DNA of 64,000 bases from Megalopta genalis (GCF_051020955.1 NC_135013.1:27927302-27991301), one strand, 5' to 3'. Counted from the first letter of the stretch, positions 33,189 to 46,454 are shown. Translations and numbers: made by a program. Notes: a model not told the origin generated them from the sequence alone.

Positions 33189-36100
33189 AATATAATATAA
33201 TATAATATATAATAATAATATAATATTTATATAATAATAAAATAATAATATTATATAATATAAACTATTAATTAATATCTGATAGTATAATACATGCTCT
33301 CTGAGATTTTAAAATAAATTGATTTCACTTTGAATTTCTGAATTTTGTTTTCAGCGCGGTGTTCCCGCGTACGTAATTATCCAAAGTGGCCAATATCTTA
33401 AATTTTGAATCGTGGTCATCGACCGATGTATATACAAATTTTATGAAAATACGAAACACGAAGAACTGAATTTTGCTCGTGACAAATCGGTTACCAGCCC
33501 ACTGTGCGTTCCTTCGAACTTGCGGCGCAATCGGCGCAGCACGATTTGGCCCGAAAGCAATTTCCCTGGCACTGTTAGCGTTTTAGCGATGAAAAGCGCG
33601 ACGTTTAAACTTTAAATTACTTTCCTGTCATATTTTCAAGAGCAATGAGCAGTTGGAACGTCACTGACCACGGGGAACAGAAATCCACGCGCCGCGTTAA
33701 GTCGTTTTTTTGCACGTTTCATTCTTTTGCTCGACTGTGAGCGTTTTCCTCTAATCGTACTCATGTGTCGAGCGGTATCTGGAATTTGATTTTGATGCGA
33801 TTAATTAAAACATTTTGTATCGGATAAATGGATTTTTGTTCCGTACAAAGGGAATTTGCATTGATTTTTCTTATGGAACAACTGGACAAAGCTGGACAAT
33901 TATGATCGAGACAGTTAAATAACTAGGCGTTTTGCCTGTAATTAATGGACTACGGATTTTATGCATTTATCGCTAAAAATGGATGGATACGATTTGAAAC
34001 AGTAGGAAGATTAATAGTGTTTGAGGGTACACAGGTCTTATTGAAATTGTTGAAGAAAGAACGAAAATGTGTGCTTTTTCTGTTTCCCAAAATCGATAAA
34101 CGCAACTTTTGTTGCGATTAAACCTTTCCAGACGAATGCCGACATAGCGCCGACATCAGGAATATACATCTTAGTCCAGAAATTGCACAGAGCGAATTTG
34201 ATTATGTCTCCAACATCCTTGATAAAAAGTTTAGTTCTCCAGGGAAAATATTCTTAGTACTTCAAAAAATCTTCGGCCGCAAACGATTAAATGACATTCA
34301 CATTCACCGATGGCTATATAAATGCCGTGTTCTCATTTTTATTGAAAACTTCCAGAAAATTGAAAGTTATTTTTAAGGTCTTATTTGCATTTCCGGACTT
34401 GCGAAAGTACTTCAAGTTCTCCAAGCGCAGTTAAAGTTTCGTCGCTCGGTCGACCAAGTTCTCGAGGTCGAAACATTTCGAATATCTCTGGCAACTTTCC
34501 CGTTGCATGCCGGCAGACAAATATTTTCGAGAATCGTAAGAAAGAAAGAAAAAAAAGAAAGGAGAGGTCGCAACGAAATTATTAACCGGCGAAATCGAAC
34601 ACCGCTGTTCCGCGCGAAAATTGCTTGTCGCAATCACAACATTTAATTTGACTGCGCAAGCACGCCGTTGCGCTCCAATTATCTGGATTTTTGCCGGTCG
34701 CCTCTGGTCCTGGTCTTTAGGTTTCCGTTTGTAACTAATTGGATCGCGCCGAAACAATCGCGGCCGCGTTTTCGTTCCCGCTTCTCGCACGCTGGAACGG
34801 CCGCTACCCGTGAAAGCGCAACACCGAGCGTTGTCGCGAGAATTAGCTGACGCAGCTGCGCTTCACAGCGCGGCAAATAATTTAAGAGCGCGGAAAGATG
34901 AATATTAATTCGCAGCTGCGAGCGGAACGGCATTTTTGCGGAATTCTCGGGCGTCGGGACGTGTAAATCCTCGAAGAGCTTGTATCCGTGTCGCGTAGCG
35001 TGCGCCGCTCGTGCTCAACTTCCGGAAATTATTAATTCGCCGGCTTAGCGGTCAAGGGTCGCCGTTTTCAGCGGCGCTCGCTGATTTTTCTCGAACTTCC
35101 GACATTTCGCCGGGACACGCGATCCGCAGAGCCAGAGAGTCACAGCCTTTGTGCTCGGCGAAATAAAAATTTTTCTGGGTGTCCGCGCGAGATTCTCTCC
35201 GGGCCCGGGATTTTCGCAGGTGCAAAGCTGACCTTTCGCTTTTGACATTCCACCGCGAAATATTGCGCGACCTTTTCACCGATGGAAATTTACGTTGCCG
35301 GAAAGGTTTTCGCGACGCGAGTACCACCTCGAGAGCTCGCCCCGTTCTCTCCATTCCCGGCGTCCGCTTTTCGAAACCCGGAGAAATATGCAAAGAATCG
35401 AGGGGAAAAGTGTTAGAGTAATTAATTTCATCGAGCACTTTATTACGATATTTGCGGCTCCGTGTTTCCGGCTCGTAATGTATTACCGATATTTCGCTCG
35501 CAATCGGTAAAAATTGCGATAAATAATAACGTGCGCGCAGCGTCGGCCAATCTGCTCATAAATAATACGTTATTTTATGAAAATTAGAAACAGAAAAATT
35601 TTCTTCGTCGACTAAAACATTCCTCGCAATGATAAGAAATAAATATCGCGAACGCATAAATATCTACTAGAATAAACGCCTTTCAGATTCTTATATACTA
35701 ATAGTGCATACAAAATTTCAGTGTACAAAGGAACCTATATATTAACAAAAATTGACTCGATTTTTATTCCAGAATTTAACAGAAGAAATTTTCTCCCGGG
35801 TGCAAGAAAATGTTCCCTCGTCTTGATTTTTATTAAATAATCTACGCAAATGAGAATATGACAAACCTGACGGACCTAAAGATATCTTATTATTTGAATT
35901 GTTAGTTTGTTATTAATACGTGTATGATTGGATGGTACAGTGAATTATGAAGAGGATCGCACGGTTCTGAAAGCGTCGACCGTCCCGTAGAATCCGCTGA
36001 ATCGTGGATCGTTCTGCATGAACGAGAGTGTCGCGAGCGAAGATCGACGACTCTGATTAATAGTTTTTGTTTGTAAGATAGACACGAAGTAGCTCGTGTG

Positions 36101-37094
36101 GAATTGCACGTTTAACCTGCTCGTAATTGCCGACGATATTGCGAACACGGACTTTTCGTAGATTTATCGACGTGAGTTAAGCGAGTAATAGGGCGATGTC
36201 GTGTACCTTTATGGAAATTCGTTACATCGATTACAGCCGGATGGCTTAGGCCTCTGTCGCGACCTGACATTTCATGGTGCATCGGCATCGGGAACGATAA
36301 CCCGACCCAACGTCACCGGAAAATCTACCGTCCGGAAAAACTGAAGCCGGAATAATTTCGCCGACCATCGAAAACCAACGAAATGAAATACAACGCGGCT
36401 GGCCGCCATGTTGGTTAGCAGTAATCAAGACTAAGCTCTTCATTTACATCATAATTGGAATATTCGTGCCGCTGGACAATATCCATATTATACTACTGCG
36501 TTATACCGGCAGCGTTTAATCAAACTCGCATCTTCCGCCGGTCCACGGAAATCGAAACTGCATCAGCGATATTTTTTTTCTTCGACAGGATTTATAACGC
36601 GTGTGTTTAAGTTCCATTTGTAATAAGATTTCTTTGGAAGTATTTATCGACTCTTTGTCCTTCTATTTCATTCTGGTGAGATCAAGGATTAAATAAATAA
36701 CGATGTCTATGGATCCTTTAGGATCAACCCTTTACCCTTTTCAAGAGGATCAAACCTTCCGACCGGACTCAATTTTATATCGTATTTATGATACCCTGTT
36801 TAGTATGATTAATCTTCGACAACCTTCTTCAGTGATTCCACAAATCCAATTTGTTAGACTTTATGATGATGGAATGTTTTCCCTGTACAATTTTATATCA
36901 CATTTATGGCAGTCTTCATCTGTTTCACATAAAAGACAAAGCAAGCGAACTACGTATAACGCTTTACGTTTGCATACAATTGTCAGCTGTTACAAATTCT
37001 AGAGTGTTGATGAGTGGCTACAATTCTGAATGACAGAAGAAAATGTTTACTCTCTGAAATGGATCACCGTGAATCGCAAAAAAAGAACAATTCT

Positions 37095-37413
37095 CCAGGA
37101 ATTTCGTTCTATACCTTGCTGAAAAAAGAAAAAAAGCTGCAATCTCCACGCTATCATTCGTCCAATAATCGCATTAAACGAACATCTAGTAGCCGTTTAG
37201 TATGAAATTACCGATTCGTCACGTTCGACGGATTCTTTATGTGTTGCAAGCCATTTTTCCAGGAATTTCGTTTTATATCTTGCTGAGAGAAGAAACACGT
37301 GTAATCTCAACAGTATCATTCGTCCAATAATCGCATTAAACGAACATCTAGTAGCCGTTTAGTATGAATTTGCCGATTCGTCACGTTCGACGGATTCTTT
37401 ATAGCAAGCCACG
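37095..37413. repeat. Direct tandem duplication, ~164 bp unit
   Basis: The unit beginning ccaggaatttcgtt at 37,095 recurs at 37,259. The block with cattcgtccaataatcgcat through acggattcttta is nearly identical in both copies. The second copy is a few bases shorter. Confidence 0.85.
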
Positions 37414-38945
37414 TCCTGTACGAGTGAAAATTCTGTCGTTCCGGTGCAAGCAATTTCGCGAGGAACGATCGGCGAACAGTCCCGTGATCAATTCCTTGCG
37501 GAAAACGCTGGTGGAAGAAGCCGCGTCTGGCGTTGTCGTAGCGGAACCGTTCCGGGGACAGCTTTAATTCCACCGGCGAGTTTGCAAACTCGTCGAATAG
37601 GTTTAAAGGCTAGTTCGAGTCGCGTCGGTGGTCGATCGTGCATCCCATTTGCGATCGGCGCCGCGGATAGGGGGCAAAGGGGTGACTCTCGGGCGAAATA
37701 GAAGATCGCAGCGTTCGGGCGTAACTGGATCACCGCGTACCCCATTTTCGTCGAGCTGCGCCCTAACCGCGGCTTAACCCGATTTATGCGCCGCAGCTTC
37801 CGCGTTCGTGCGCTATTAGCATAGAGCTACGGCCGGGAATACGTAAAGTCCCCGACGCAGAAGTCGATGAATTTAGGTATGAAATTGCATTTTAAACCGC
37901 CCCCGACGCGAATGTCCCCGATTCTATTATCATCGATTCCAGGCCGGGACGCGGGCGCTGATCGCCGAACCGAGCCGAGCGTAGCCGAGCCGAACGAAAA
38001 CTGCCGGCGACGATCGCGGCGGCACGCTGTGTCATTTTCCGTTTCGCGTGCGGCAAATTGCCGGGGACTACGATCGCGAGCCATTTTCTCCCCATTTTTC
38101 CTGCTGGAGAAAGAAGCGCGGTGATCGCCGAGCGTTCTGAGATCTCCGTTCTTGCTTTCTGGTATTTCGACGCAGCTACTCGTTATAGTCAGCGTGGCCG
38201 TCGTTTCTCGTTCCGTCGATGACGACCGTTTTAATCCATGCGTCAATGACCCCGCACCATTTCGAACATTCTGTTCTAAATATTTTTCGTTCCCCGGTAA
38301 AATGTTACAATATCGAACACTAGATCGTCGTTATTTGACGCATTTCCTATCGATATCTGTTTCGAGTCTACAATTTCGATACGAGAAAACCACCGAAATT
38401 GAACGTTTTGTCCGACTGGCAAGGTTTAGTGTTAATGAAATAACAAATGCTTTTATCCTTTTAGCAAATATAATATATGACTGTTACACGAGATTGGAAA
38501 ATTACAGAAGCATTCGCACGACGAATTCGGTGTTAACATGTGAACATTAGAAACCAACAGCCGCAACGTACGCGTTCCGTAATCGTGCGAAAGTTGTTTG
38601 TCGCGAGTTTGCATAGACGTTAAGTTCAGAAAATGAGGATGTTGCGGCAAATACATTATGCATGCGGAGACGATGCGAACTAATAGGGGAGGGCCGCTTA
38701 ATTTCTTAAGCGGTCTCGTTAAATTGCCTGACCCATATTACATTTAACACGTCCTCTGCCTGTTACACGGATCGCGACGTAGTTAAACGACAACTTGGCG
38801 CATCGCGGTTAGTATAGTTGAGAATAACAAATGCTGCGCGTATTATTGGCCCGGCGGCCATTTTCGCCACCGGCGCAACGACATTTCGCGCGGTCTTTAC
38901 GCGAACGAAGTATTTTATTGGCCACAAAAAGCCCGTTATACCGTT

Positions 38946-38961
38946 GTAAGCTTAAGCTTAC
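38946..38961. repeat. Perfect 16-bp palindrome
   Basis: GTAAGCTTAAGCTTAC reads the same on both strands. Isolated; no function is assigned. Confidence 0.7.
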
Positions 38962-40228
38962 GCGATGACATTACGTCGCGCGTCACTTATGGACCGGGCG
39001 CCGTTTTCTTCTATGAAATATGCACCGGCGCTTGCATAAGTTTTCGGCGATCGCGCTACTCGCCGTTACGTCCCGGCGCTTGCACGCCGGAAGAAGAATT
39101 TTAATCAGAATTAATACATTTTTTGTCCGCTTTCTAGCCCGACGCCGCTGTACTTTTTGTGAACGCTACCGCGGAAGAGAAAAAGGTGAATATAATGAGA
39201 TGCAAAGGGTAGTTTCCGAGTGCTCTTGAACCGCCGAGCACTTTTATTCTATACACTCTATTCAGTATTTCATTCTGTACGTTCGCTCGAAATTCAATGT
39301 TCCTCATCCTTGAACTTTCTCGTTACGTTCGACGTGGAGGAGCCCGGATCACCGTGTAACGACGGGGAACACTATCAAACGCGGTGGAGTCAACACAGCA
39401 AGCCGAGACATCGAATGCTCGATATCACTTGGCGAGATCGTTCCAAAAGTCTTGCCGGGCCCGGTATAGAACAATTTCTCATTAAAAGTTTGCATGGCGG
39501 CCGGGACAGCCGCCATTGTCACTTTTTCGCAGTTTCCTTTTGAAAAAAATAATAGACGACGATGCTCTCGCGGCACGACGCGACGAGCCCTAACGAGTTC
39601 TTAATTTCAGATACCTTTTGTGTCCTCCGACCGGCGAACAATAAAGCCGCCCTCAATTATCGTAATTAAAATATTCATTACGCCGTTTCCCGTTGCAGAT
39701 TTCCTCGAGGAACCCCGCGGTAACCCCGCCAATCGTCGCGGCTCTTTAAAAATTATTGCGCGCTAATGAATTCGAGAGATTAACACCGAATCTTCTCGAG
39801 CAATGTTCGAACGCGACGATCAACCATACGGATGCGCGAAAATGTATCGTGAACGCGGAACACGCGTCTACAATCGGGGGCAACCCGTATGTAATGCTTC
39901 CTCGTCGCTCTTTTTTTCTGTGCGGGATTAGCTCCGAAATGCGCGCACAATATCTTTAAAAGCTTTGCTCTTTGTACCGTCACGCTCGCAATTTTTTCAA
40001 AAAGGCTGCGGCATCATTTGCGGAGTAACCCCCGGGGCAAATATTTTCTTCCGCGGACTAACGCTGACAAGAGTATTCCGGGCAAAAATGGTTTTAGGTA
40101 TCATCGTTCATCTCCTCGTCCAACTAAATCGATTAAGATAACTCTTTCGACCGCCGCGTGCTGCTTAGAAATAGCGGTGTGCAAGACTCTCAGGTAGTGC
40201 TTCACTTATTAGATCAACGGATGGGTTA

Positions 40229-40760
40229 TTTATTTATTTATTTATTTATTTAATGTCGCATCTGCTTAATAGCAATTAGCGATCACTTGTGCGATAGCGT
40301 TTGTAGGTTGCATGTACAAATGCAATATTAAAACAATTATACATAAAACTAAAGTTTTATGTATAATTGTTTTAATATTTTAAAATAAAAGTTTCGCATT
40401 ACATTTTTACATTATTTTCTTAATCTAGCTTTCTTTTTTTTCGCTAAACAATTTGGTTTCTTCTAGGTATGACATAACTTTTGCTGTTCGTTTGCAGTTG
40501 CCCAAACATTCTTTGATGGTATTGGACATTTTTACCTTTTTTCTGATATTGTTATACACTGGACATTCGATTAGGGCGTGCTTATCTGTAAGCTGAGTGT
40601 TACAGTTGTCACAGATTGGATTGTCTGTTTTAAAGAGTATGTACTGATGTGTTATTCTAGAGTGCCAATTTTTTAGTCGAGATAGTACAATTTGCTTCCT
40701 TTTTGTTAAATATACATACTGCGGGATTGGCAGAGAATACATATACTTTCTCTGAGTTCA
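40229..40760 (-). mobile_element. 3' relic of a non-LTR retrotransposon
   Basis: The minus-strand frame 40,425-40,742 encodes VLSRLKNWHSRITHQYILFK and then ICDNCNTQLTDKHALIECPV, ending shortly after. The S-R-L-x-x-x-H-S-R-x-T-H segment followed by C-x2-C-x8-H-x4-C is the zinc-knuckle-like C-terminus of many Jockey/I/R1-type reverse transcriptase ORFs (family knowledge). Reverse transcriptase and endonuclease parts are absent; the frame is closed by a stop about 10 residues upstream of the first Met. The 3' region ends in a (TAAA)-type simple repeat (40,230-40,253), as expected for some I-clade tails. It is a dead 5'-truncated copy. Confidence 0.8.
40324..40379. repeat. Perfect inverted repeat, 27-bp arms, 2-bp loop
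   Basis: Positions 40,324-40,350 (aatattaaaacaattataca and onward) are exactly complementary to 40,353-40,379. This can form a cruciform or RNA hairpin. It lies in the 3' untranslated part of the retrotransposon relic. Confidence 0.9.
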
Positions 40761-41985
40761 ACGGATGGTGTTTCGTATATAATTGTGCATTTCGAAAAAT
40801 TTATAAGCGAAGTCTCTTTTTGCTTAACAATATTAACTGTGCACGGTGTGAAAAAAAATACCGAGACAATCTGACAGAAAGCATTTTACAATATTGCGCA
40901 CGGAAAGGGGGCGGATTTCTACGCGGTGGAACGAGCGGGGATTAAAATGCGACGGAATAAAATTTTGTTGTTTAAAACTGTGCGACAATCCATTCGATTT
41001 CCGGCCGCAAACGGCTCGGTTCCCGCTAAAAGAACGACGTCGGTCCACGGAATTTACGATCGCGCGGGTCGCAGCGAAACTGCAGGCAACTCTCGGCGAG
41101 ATACAAATAAAATACAGATTAAATCCAATTTGCGATCCCTTGACCGGCCGGAGGTCACCAATTCACCCTGAATAATCGAACGGCCGCGGTTCCTCCCGGG
41201 CAATTCGTAAAATCATCCGGCCGCGGCGGCAAAAAAGCACAGAAAGATCGCGGTGGGCGCGGGTCGCGTCGCCGCGCGTCGGCCGGGCGAGTAGGACGGA
41301 GCGTACGGAACAAGCCGAACGGCGAAGCTGAAAATTTAATTATCCAATTCGGCTGCAATCCGTGGCTGCAATAATTTTCTATCCGCTCCCGGCTTGTCCA
41401 CCCTTCGATCGCGCTTTCTCTCATCCCTTTCGCGGAACGGGCTCCTTTCCGCACGCCGCCATGCACCCTCTCGGCCCCCCGGCCCTCCCGAGCCCCCTGC
41501 ACCTCGCCTAGGCGCTCGCAAATTGGATTGGACGAGGACGCATTTCACTTCTGGACCGATTCGTTCTCGTCTCTCCCCTGTCGCCCATCTTTCCCCCTCG
41601 GCCCATCGCCGAAGGGGTGATTTGTCCGGGAACCCTCCTTGCCTCGCTGCCCGCCTCGCTCTCGCTCGCCCGATCTAGCCAGTTAGCTATGCTAATGGTA
41701 ATTATCTTCGTTAGCGTCCTGTTAATTAACCGCCGCAAAACCTCGATCACTCGCCTGGCCTATCGTTGTTGCGGATCTGACGCCGCGCCGCTGCGCTACC
41801 CCTAACCAATCGTCCGCCCTTTGGGGTAGCTACGCTCTGATCACCGCTTCAACGTCTACCTCGCATCCCGTTCGCGGGATCTTGAGCATTTTCGTGGCAG
41901 TTTTTGGATCTTGATCCTCTAAGGGCGGAATGCGCTTAAATTATGTCATCGCCGAGAACGGAACACTTTCTCGCGCTGTGCAAGT

Positions 41986-42137
41986 ACAGTAATTTCTCCC
42001 TAATTCGCGCTCAGATCCCGCGCAAAAATGCACGCTATAATATAGAAACGAGACGTAAGGCTCGAATAATTGTCTTCTTCTTCCAAATTGTCCATTTTTG
42101 TGCGCAATCTGAGCGCGAATTAGGGAGAAATTACCGT
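41986..42137. repeat. 152-bp TIR/hairpin element, TTTCTCCCTAATT family, copy 1
   Basis: The left arm acagtaatttctccctaatt (41,986-42,016 in full) and the right arm (42,107-42,137) match at 30 of 31 positions as inverted repeats. The interior carries the phrase ggctcgaataatt..ccatttttgt, shared with 47,201-47,360. It is non-coding and MITE-like. Confidence 0.8.
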
Positions 42138-43358
42138 ATTCCGTTGCGAAGACAAAGTTGTAAAGACACGAAGAGAAATTGAGAATATTTTTATATTGTC
42201 TACAATTTATTGAAATTATCAAAAGAGGAGAGACATTTTTACCGGACTCGCGTTTCTTACGATTAACTTAGACAATTTTTAATTTACATAAAAATCCGCA
42301 GTCTTGTATTCACTGAGCTGCGGATTTTTGCATGCATCGGTGAAATTTTGCATATAGAAATTTGCATCAAAAACCATTAAAGTAACAAATATAAGGGTCG
42401 TCCATTTCGAAACACTGTTGCCAACATTCTCTCAGTGGATCGTACAACTTCGTCGTATGTCTACGTCATTATTTAAATAACGAGGTGATTCGTAATTTGT
42501 AGAGGACTTTGTTATACGAAATTCACGTCAGAATCTCCTTCTGCGTCTACTGCTGGCTAGATTAAAGGACCGTTGCACCATCTTCGAGACACTCGAAGAA
42601 CGTTATGCAACGACTCCTCCCTCCGATTTTGATGAAACCTTGCGGGTTTGTGGAACAGCCAAAACTAGTGTATAAGCACCTACTTTGTTTTTATCGGCAG
42701 GGAGACTCAAGTCTCCCTCCACCCTCCGAGAATTGGCAAGCCCGATGCTATTAGGGATAAAAATATGGTTCGAATGCCAAACGTTGTTTGGTTTCCAGTA
42801 CGTAACGTGGCGAAGATAATTTCCTAGAATGTGCTGGAGACGTTCGATGTCCCTGTAAACGTGCCTCTTTACAATATTCCCATTTTAATCGTCTCGTGGA
42901 ACAAAACTGAACAAGTTTCTTCAAAGCCCTGGATTATCTATATAGTTGGCACTGCGCCATTTCAAGTTCAACAAAACGATCTTAAAGAAATCGTACACCA
43001 AGATTCGTGGTCCCATTGTAAAGAGAAATCTTCGATCTTCGATTCCACGCTGCGCTCAATCTCCAAAAAAATTTCCCAAAAGGTTCTACAAACGTTTGAA
43101 TTTCTATATCTAAGGAACGCATCTTCGGTCGTCCACCAATCGCCTCGTAAAAAGCATCCTAGAAGAAAATGAATGATGTCCAGCGAAAATAAAGACGTCA
43201 GGCTACGAAATGATTTGTGATTTATGCTCGTGCCGTTTCTTTTTACGGAGTTGTACCAATGAACATGTCGAGACCCTCCATGAATAAATCACGGCATTGA
43301 GAGCACGAGACGACAGGACGCTGCTTCCGCCGACAGTTTCCCACTCCTCCGGTTAAAG

Positions 43359-43551
43359 ACGATTGGTCGGGGACCGCTGGGCTGTCAGGTTAACATCGTC
43401 GAAAGCGAGCAAAGCGGGACTTACGACCGCGCCAAATTCGGCGGACGAATTTGCAATGTTCGCGACGGAACATGCGGACGATCGTTCGAAGATCAGGAAT
43501 TTAGTGGCCCGCCGCTTTCCCGAGCGTTTGAGCTCGGACGAGGCGGTCGGC
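43359..43551 (+). CDS. Candidate plus-strand exon (uncertain strand)
   Basis: A strong donor (GGCG|GTAAGTCG) ends a frame reading NSADEFAMFATEHADDRSKI and then RNLVARRFPERLSSDEAVG, which looks protein-like. A pyrimidine-rich acceptor (CTCCTCCGGTTAAAG) is possible at ~43,358. The minus strand also has a donor (GTAAGTCCC near 43,424) and an open frame (KRRATKFLIFERSSACSVAN), so strand cannot be decided. No domain is recognised. Confidence 0.2.
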
Positions 43552-43834
43552 GGTAAGTCGACAGCGATTCCCTGGCTGTCCATTGTGCAAACTTGTTCGT
43601 GAAGAGGTCGTGACAGGTACCGTTATCGCGGCAACGGGACGCAACGCGACCCAACGGAGAGTGAAATCGTCAAGCTGTTGGCCGCGCGGAACGTCGGCGT
43701 CGCGTCGCGTCGCATCGCGTCGTCCCGAAACTTGCCTCGGCTCGCGTGGAATTCCACGGCGCGCGGGGCTAATCGTTAATTCAGCTGCGAGCTAATTAGT
43801 CGCCGTGCCGCGGAGCCGTGACAACAGGCAACGA

Positions 43835-43868
43835 CAACGACAACGACAACGGCAACGGCAACGGGGAC
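43835..43868 (+). repeat. CAACGA/CAACGG hexamer run
   Basis: About six tandem copies of a CAACGR hexamer lie in G/C-rich DNA. Confidence 0.8.
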
Positions 43869-44437
43869 GGGACCACGGTCGACGTCGCCGATCCGTCCGC
43901 GTTCACGCACCCAGCGTGCACACACGCCGATTAATTTAGTGCCGGCCATTATCGCAGTTGCACATTCGCCGGCGTTGCAACGCGCCGCCTAGTCAACGCG
44001 GAAGATGAACGGTGCAGCTAGCGCCGTTATTACGCCACATCCATTCCGCTCGTATTTCCGCTTGGACGAGCCCGCGCTTCCAGACGATCCTTCTATCGAG
44101 ACACGTCCGCCGGATCGCTCGCCTCGATCATCCTTGCCTTCGATCACTCATACGCTGCGCTGCTGCGAAATCCTATACGCGCTGTGCATCGGACTATGCG
44201 TTATCGGACGGTGCATCGCATCATCTTTATGATAATTTCTTCCTGCAACCATTCGACGATGCACCATCTCTGCAACAATTAGGACCTTTCGCACGGGTTT
44301 GACAACTGTTTAGCTCTCGTTGTTAGTTGTATAATTGTTAAAATGGTCCATAGTTCGAGGATCAACACCGTGGAAATTAGCACAAAAATAGATAATGAAT
44401 GAATCTTAGAAATGGCTCGTTACGAATTGAAGATTAA

Positions 44438-44677
44438 CCTTTTGAGTCCCAAGCAGCGCGATCGCGCTGTTCAGATTTTGTGTCGCGTCAAACTTTAGCG
44501 ATGCGCGTATATCGCATAGCCGCTTTTCTTTTCCTTTTTTTGCTTTTTGTTTCGTTTGTCAATTTCAATGAGCGCTATCGCACCGATTCTTTCTCTTCGC
44601 AATCAATTAAGACAAGCGCTATCACGCTGTTCGGCACTTTTCGACCGTGTTTTCTGAATAACCTTTGGGACTCAAAC
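44438..44677. repeat. Possible TIR element with TTGAGTCCCA ends
   Basis: The left end ttttgagtcccaag follows TTAACC, and the right end ctttgggactcaaa is its imperfect inverse about 240 bp away. Near the left end is the palindrome cagcgcgatcgcgctg. The ends are short and no TTAA was seen at the right, so the call is weak. Confidence 0.35.
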
Positions 44678-45787
44678 GATCAAATGCACGAGTCATGAAG
44701 CGAAATTAGCGCAAACATTTGCGCACGCGTTTCCTCACTTCCTTTTTCGATTTCTCGATGAAAATTTGTTAAAACCTGCTCGGCCTTTGAAGGACGTAAT
44801 CGTTAGCTGGAACTCATTTTTTCAAAATATCCAAGCATTGTCAATACACATCGCGCGGCTGGTTCGTTCCAACGATGCTTGTGAACGGCGGCGGTGGCGG
44901 ATTTTGTTTTCGCTGGAGTTTATTTTGTCCGCGCGGGAAAGCCTGCAAATTGGAACGGCGCGGACAATAAAATATTTTCACTTCGCGGATAACGCGGCCA
45001 ATAGGGAATCACAAATTGAAATTTCAATTACTGGAATCGGATTTCGTTGACGATGCTCATTTATCAACCGACCGTTCATTATAGATTTCCGATAATTTGC
45101 CGCAGCGAAAAATCGCATTTTTGTGCGTTTGCGTACGCCCGTCCCGTATTGTTTCGCGCGCATGAATTTTCAACAAACACCGTGAACTTGATACTGAAAA
45201 TTCTGGCATTAGGCTGGCGAACGTTGCGTATTGATCGACGGGAGGACGCCAAATTGAACGCGATACGTTTGGGAAAATTCTTATTATCGCGAATTTTTTT
45301 GCTGCGTCCATCTTCGCGAATTTCGGTTTCATCTGTGGTTGATGAAATTTCATCGCACAGTTGTTCAAAGAAGGAATTCTTCAATTTTGGTAATTTTAAT
45401 AATGTCCTCAATCTCTTTGAAATAACCTTGACAATTTTGTATCTCATCTGTTCACTTTTGCGAAAAATGCGTCAAATCTTTAGTCTAAAAAACGGTGAAA
45501 AATATATTACATTGAGAGCACGAAAGGCAGAAAGAATGAATCAGGCTTAATTCCTTCCATTATAACGAGTGAAACTCGTAATGAAGGTCTCATGCATAAT
45601 TCATCAAATATAAATGTTATTAATTTCATTTTAATGGGAAGTTTCCTCTGTTAGCAAAATCTTTGAACAAAAACAAATGGAGACATATGTACAAGAAACA
45701 AATATTATCTCGTTCAATCAGAGAAGAAAGATAAAAAGAAATCGTAGGAGTGCATGAATCGCAAGAGTTCTACATTCGTCAAGAACT

Positions 45788-45895
45788 GTCAAAAAGAATC
45801 TACGAATTAGAATTGTCCAAAAGAATCTACGAATTAGAAGAATTCTAGCAGAGTCTACGAATTAGAAGAATTCTAGCAGAGTCTACGAATTAGAA
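45788..45895 (+). repeat. Minisatellite, ~28-bp unit
   Basis: Units close to gaattctagcagagtctacg plus aattagaa repeat about twice exactly, with two diverged units before them (caaaaagaatctacgaattag). Confidence 0.85.
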
Positions 45896-46331
45896 AATAA
45901 ATTTCGTCCCGCAGAAATAATTTTCGATACCGCAAGCAAATTCCAGCGGTTTCAGAGGATCGCTCTCGGCGCAGCCAAGTCCGGCCGCGCAAATACAACA
46001 AACCATTTATCGCCGTCGCTTACGTTATTATCTCCGGCAGGTATAATCGCGTCGTTATCAGACGCAGCCCCGTCTGACAAAGTCAGCGCGGCCGGTGGAA
46101 ACGTTTTAAAGGGAAATTAACCCGGGGGGCTAAACGACTAACAAAGAAATTAATGCGCGTATCCCATTCGGCCGGCGGTAGGTGGGGTGCCCGGTGTTCG
46201 GGAGGGGTTGAAAACCGGGGGTAGCATCGGCTAACCCAATTAACCCCGGGCTAATTTGCCCTACGTGTTCTAGGCGGCGCTGTTTTGTGCGAGACACGGT
46301 CATCTTGATTATCCCGGAGCGTCTTTTTTCC

Positions 46332-46336
<5 letters not shown>

Positions 46337-46377
<41 letters not shown>

Positions 46378-46454
46378 AAGAAAGAAAGAGAGAGAGAGAA
46401 CGAGAGAAAGAGAGAGAGATAAAGAAAGAAAGAGTGAGAAAACGAGAGAGATAG

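Larger units (their letters stand above)
26690..40228. other. Non-coding stretch (13.5 kb)
   Basis: Apart from the elements listed (27.1-kb exon candidate, TIR copy 3, 31.7-kb hairpin, AATAT array, 37.1-kb duplication) I see no gene. It alternates between AT-rich blocks and CpG-rich blocks (27.7-28.6, 34.4-35.5, 37.6-38.2 kb) that could be regulatory. Further 5' exons of the BTB gene may hide here. Confidence 0.4.
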
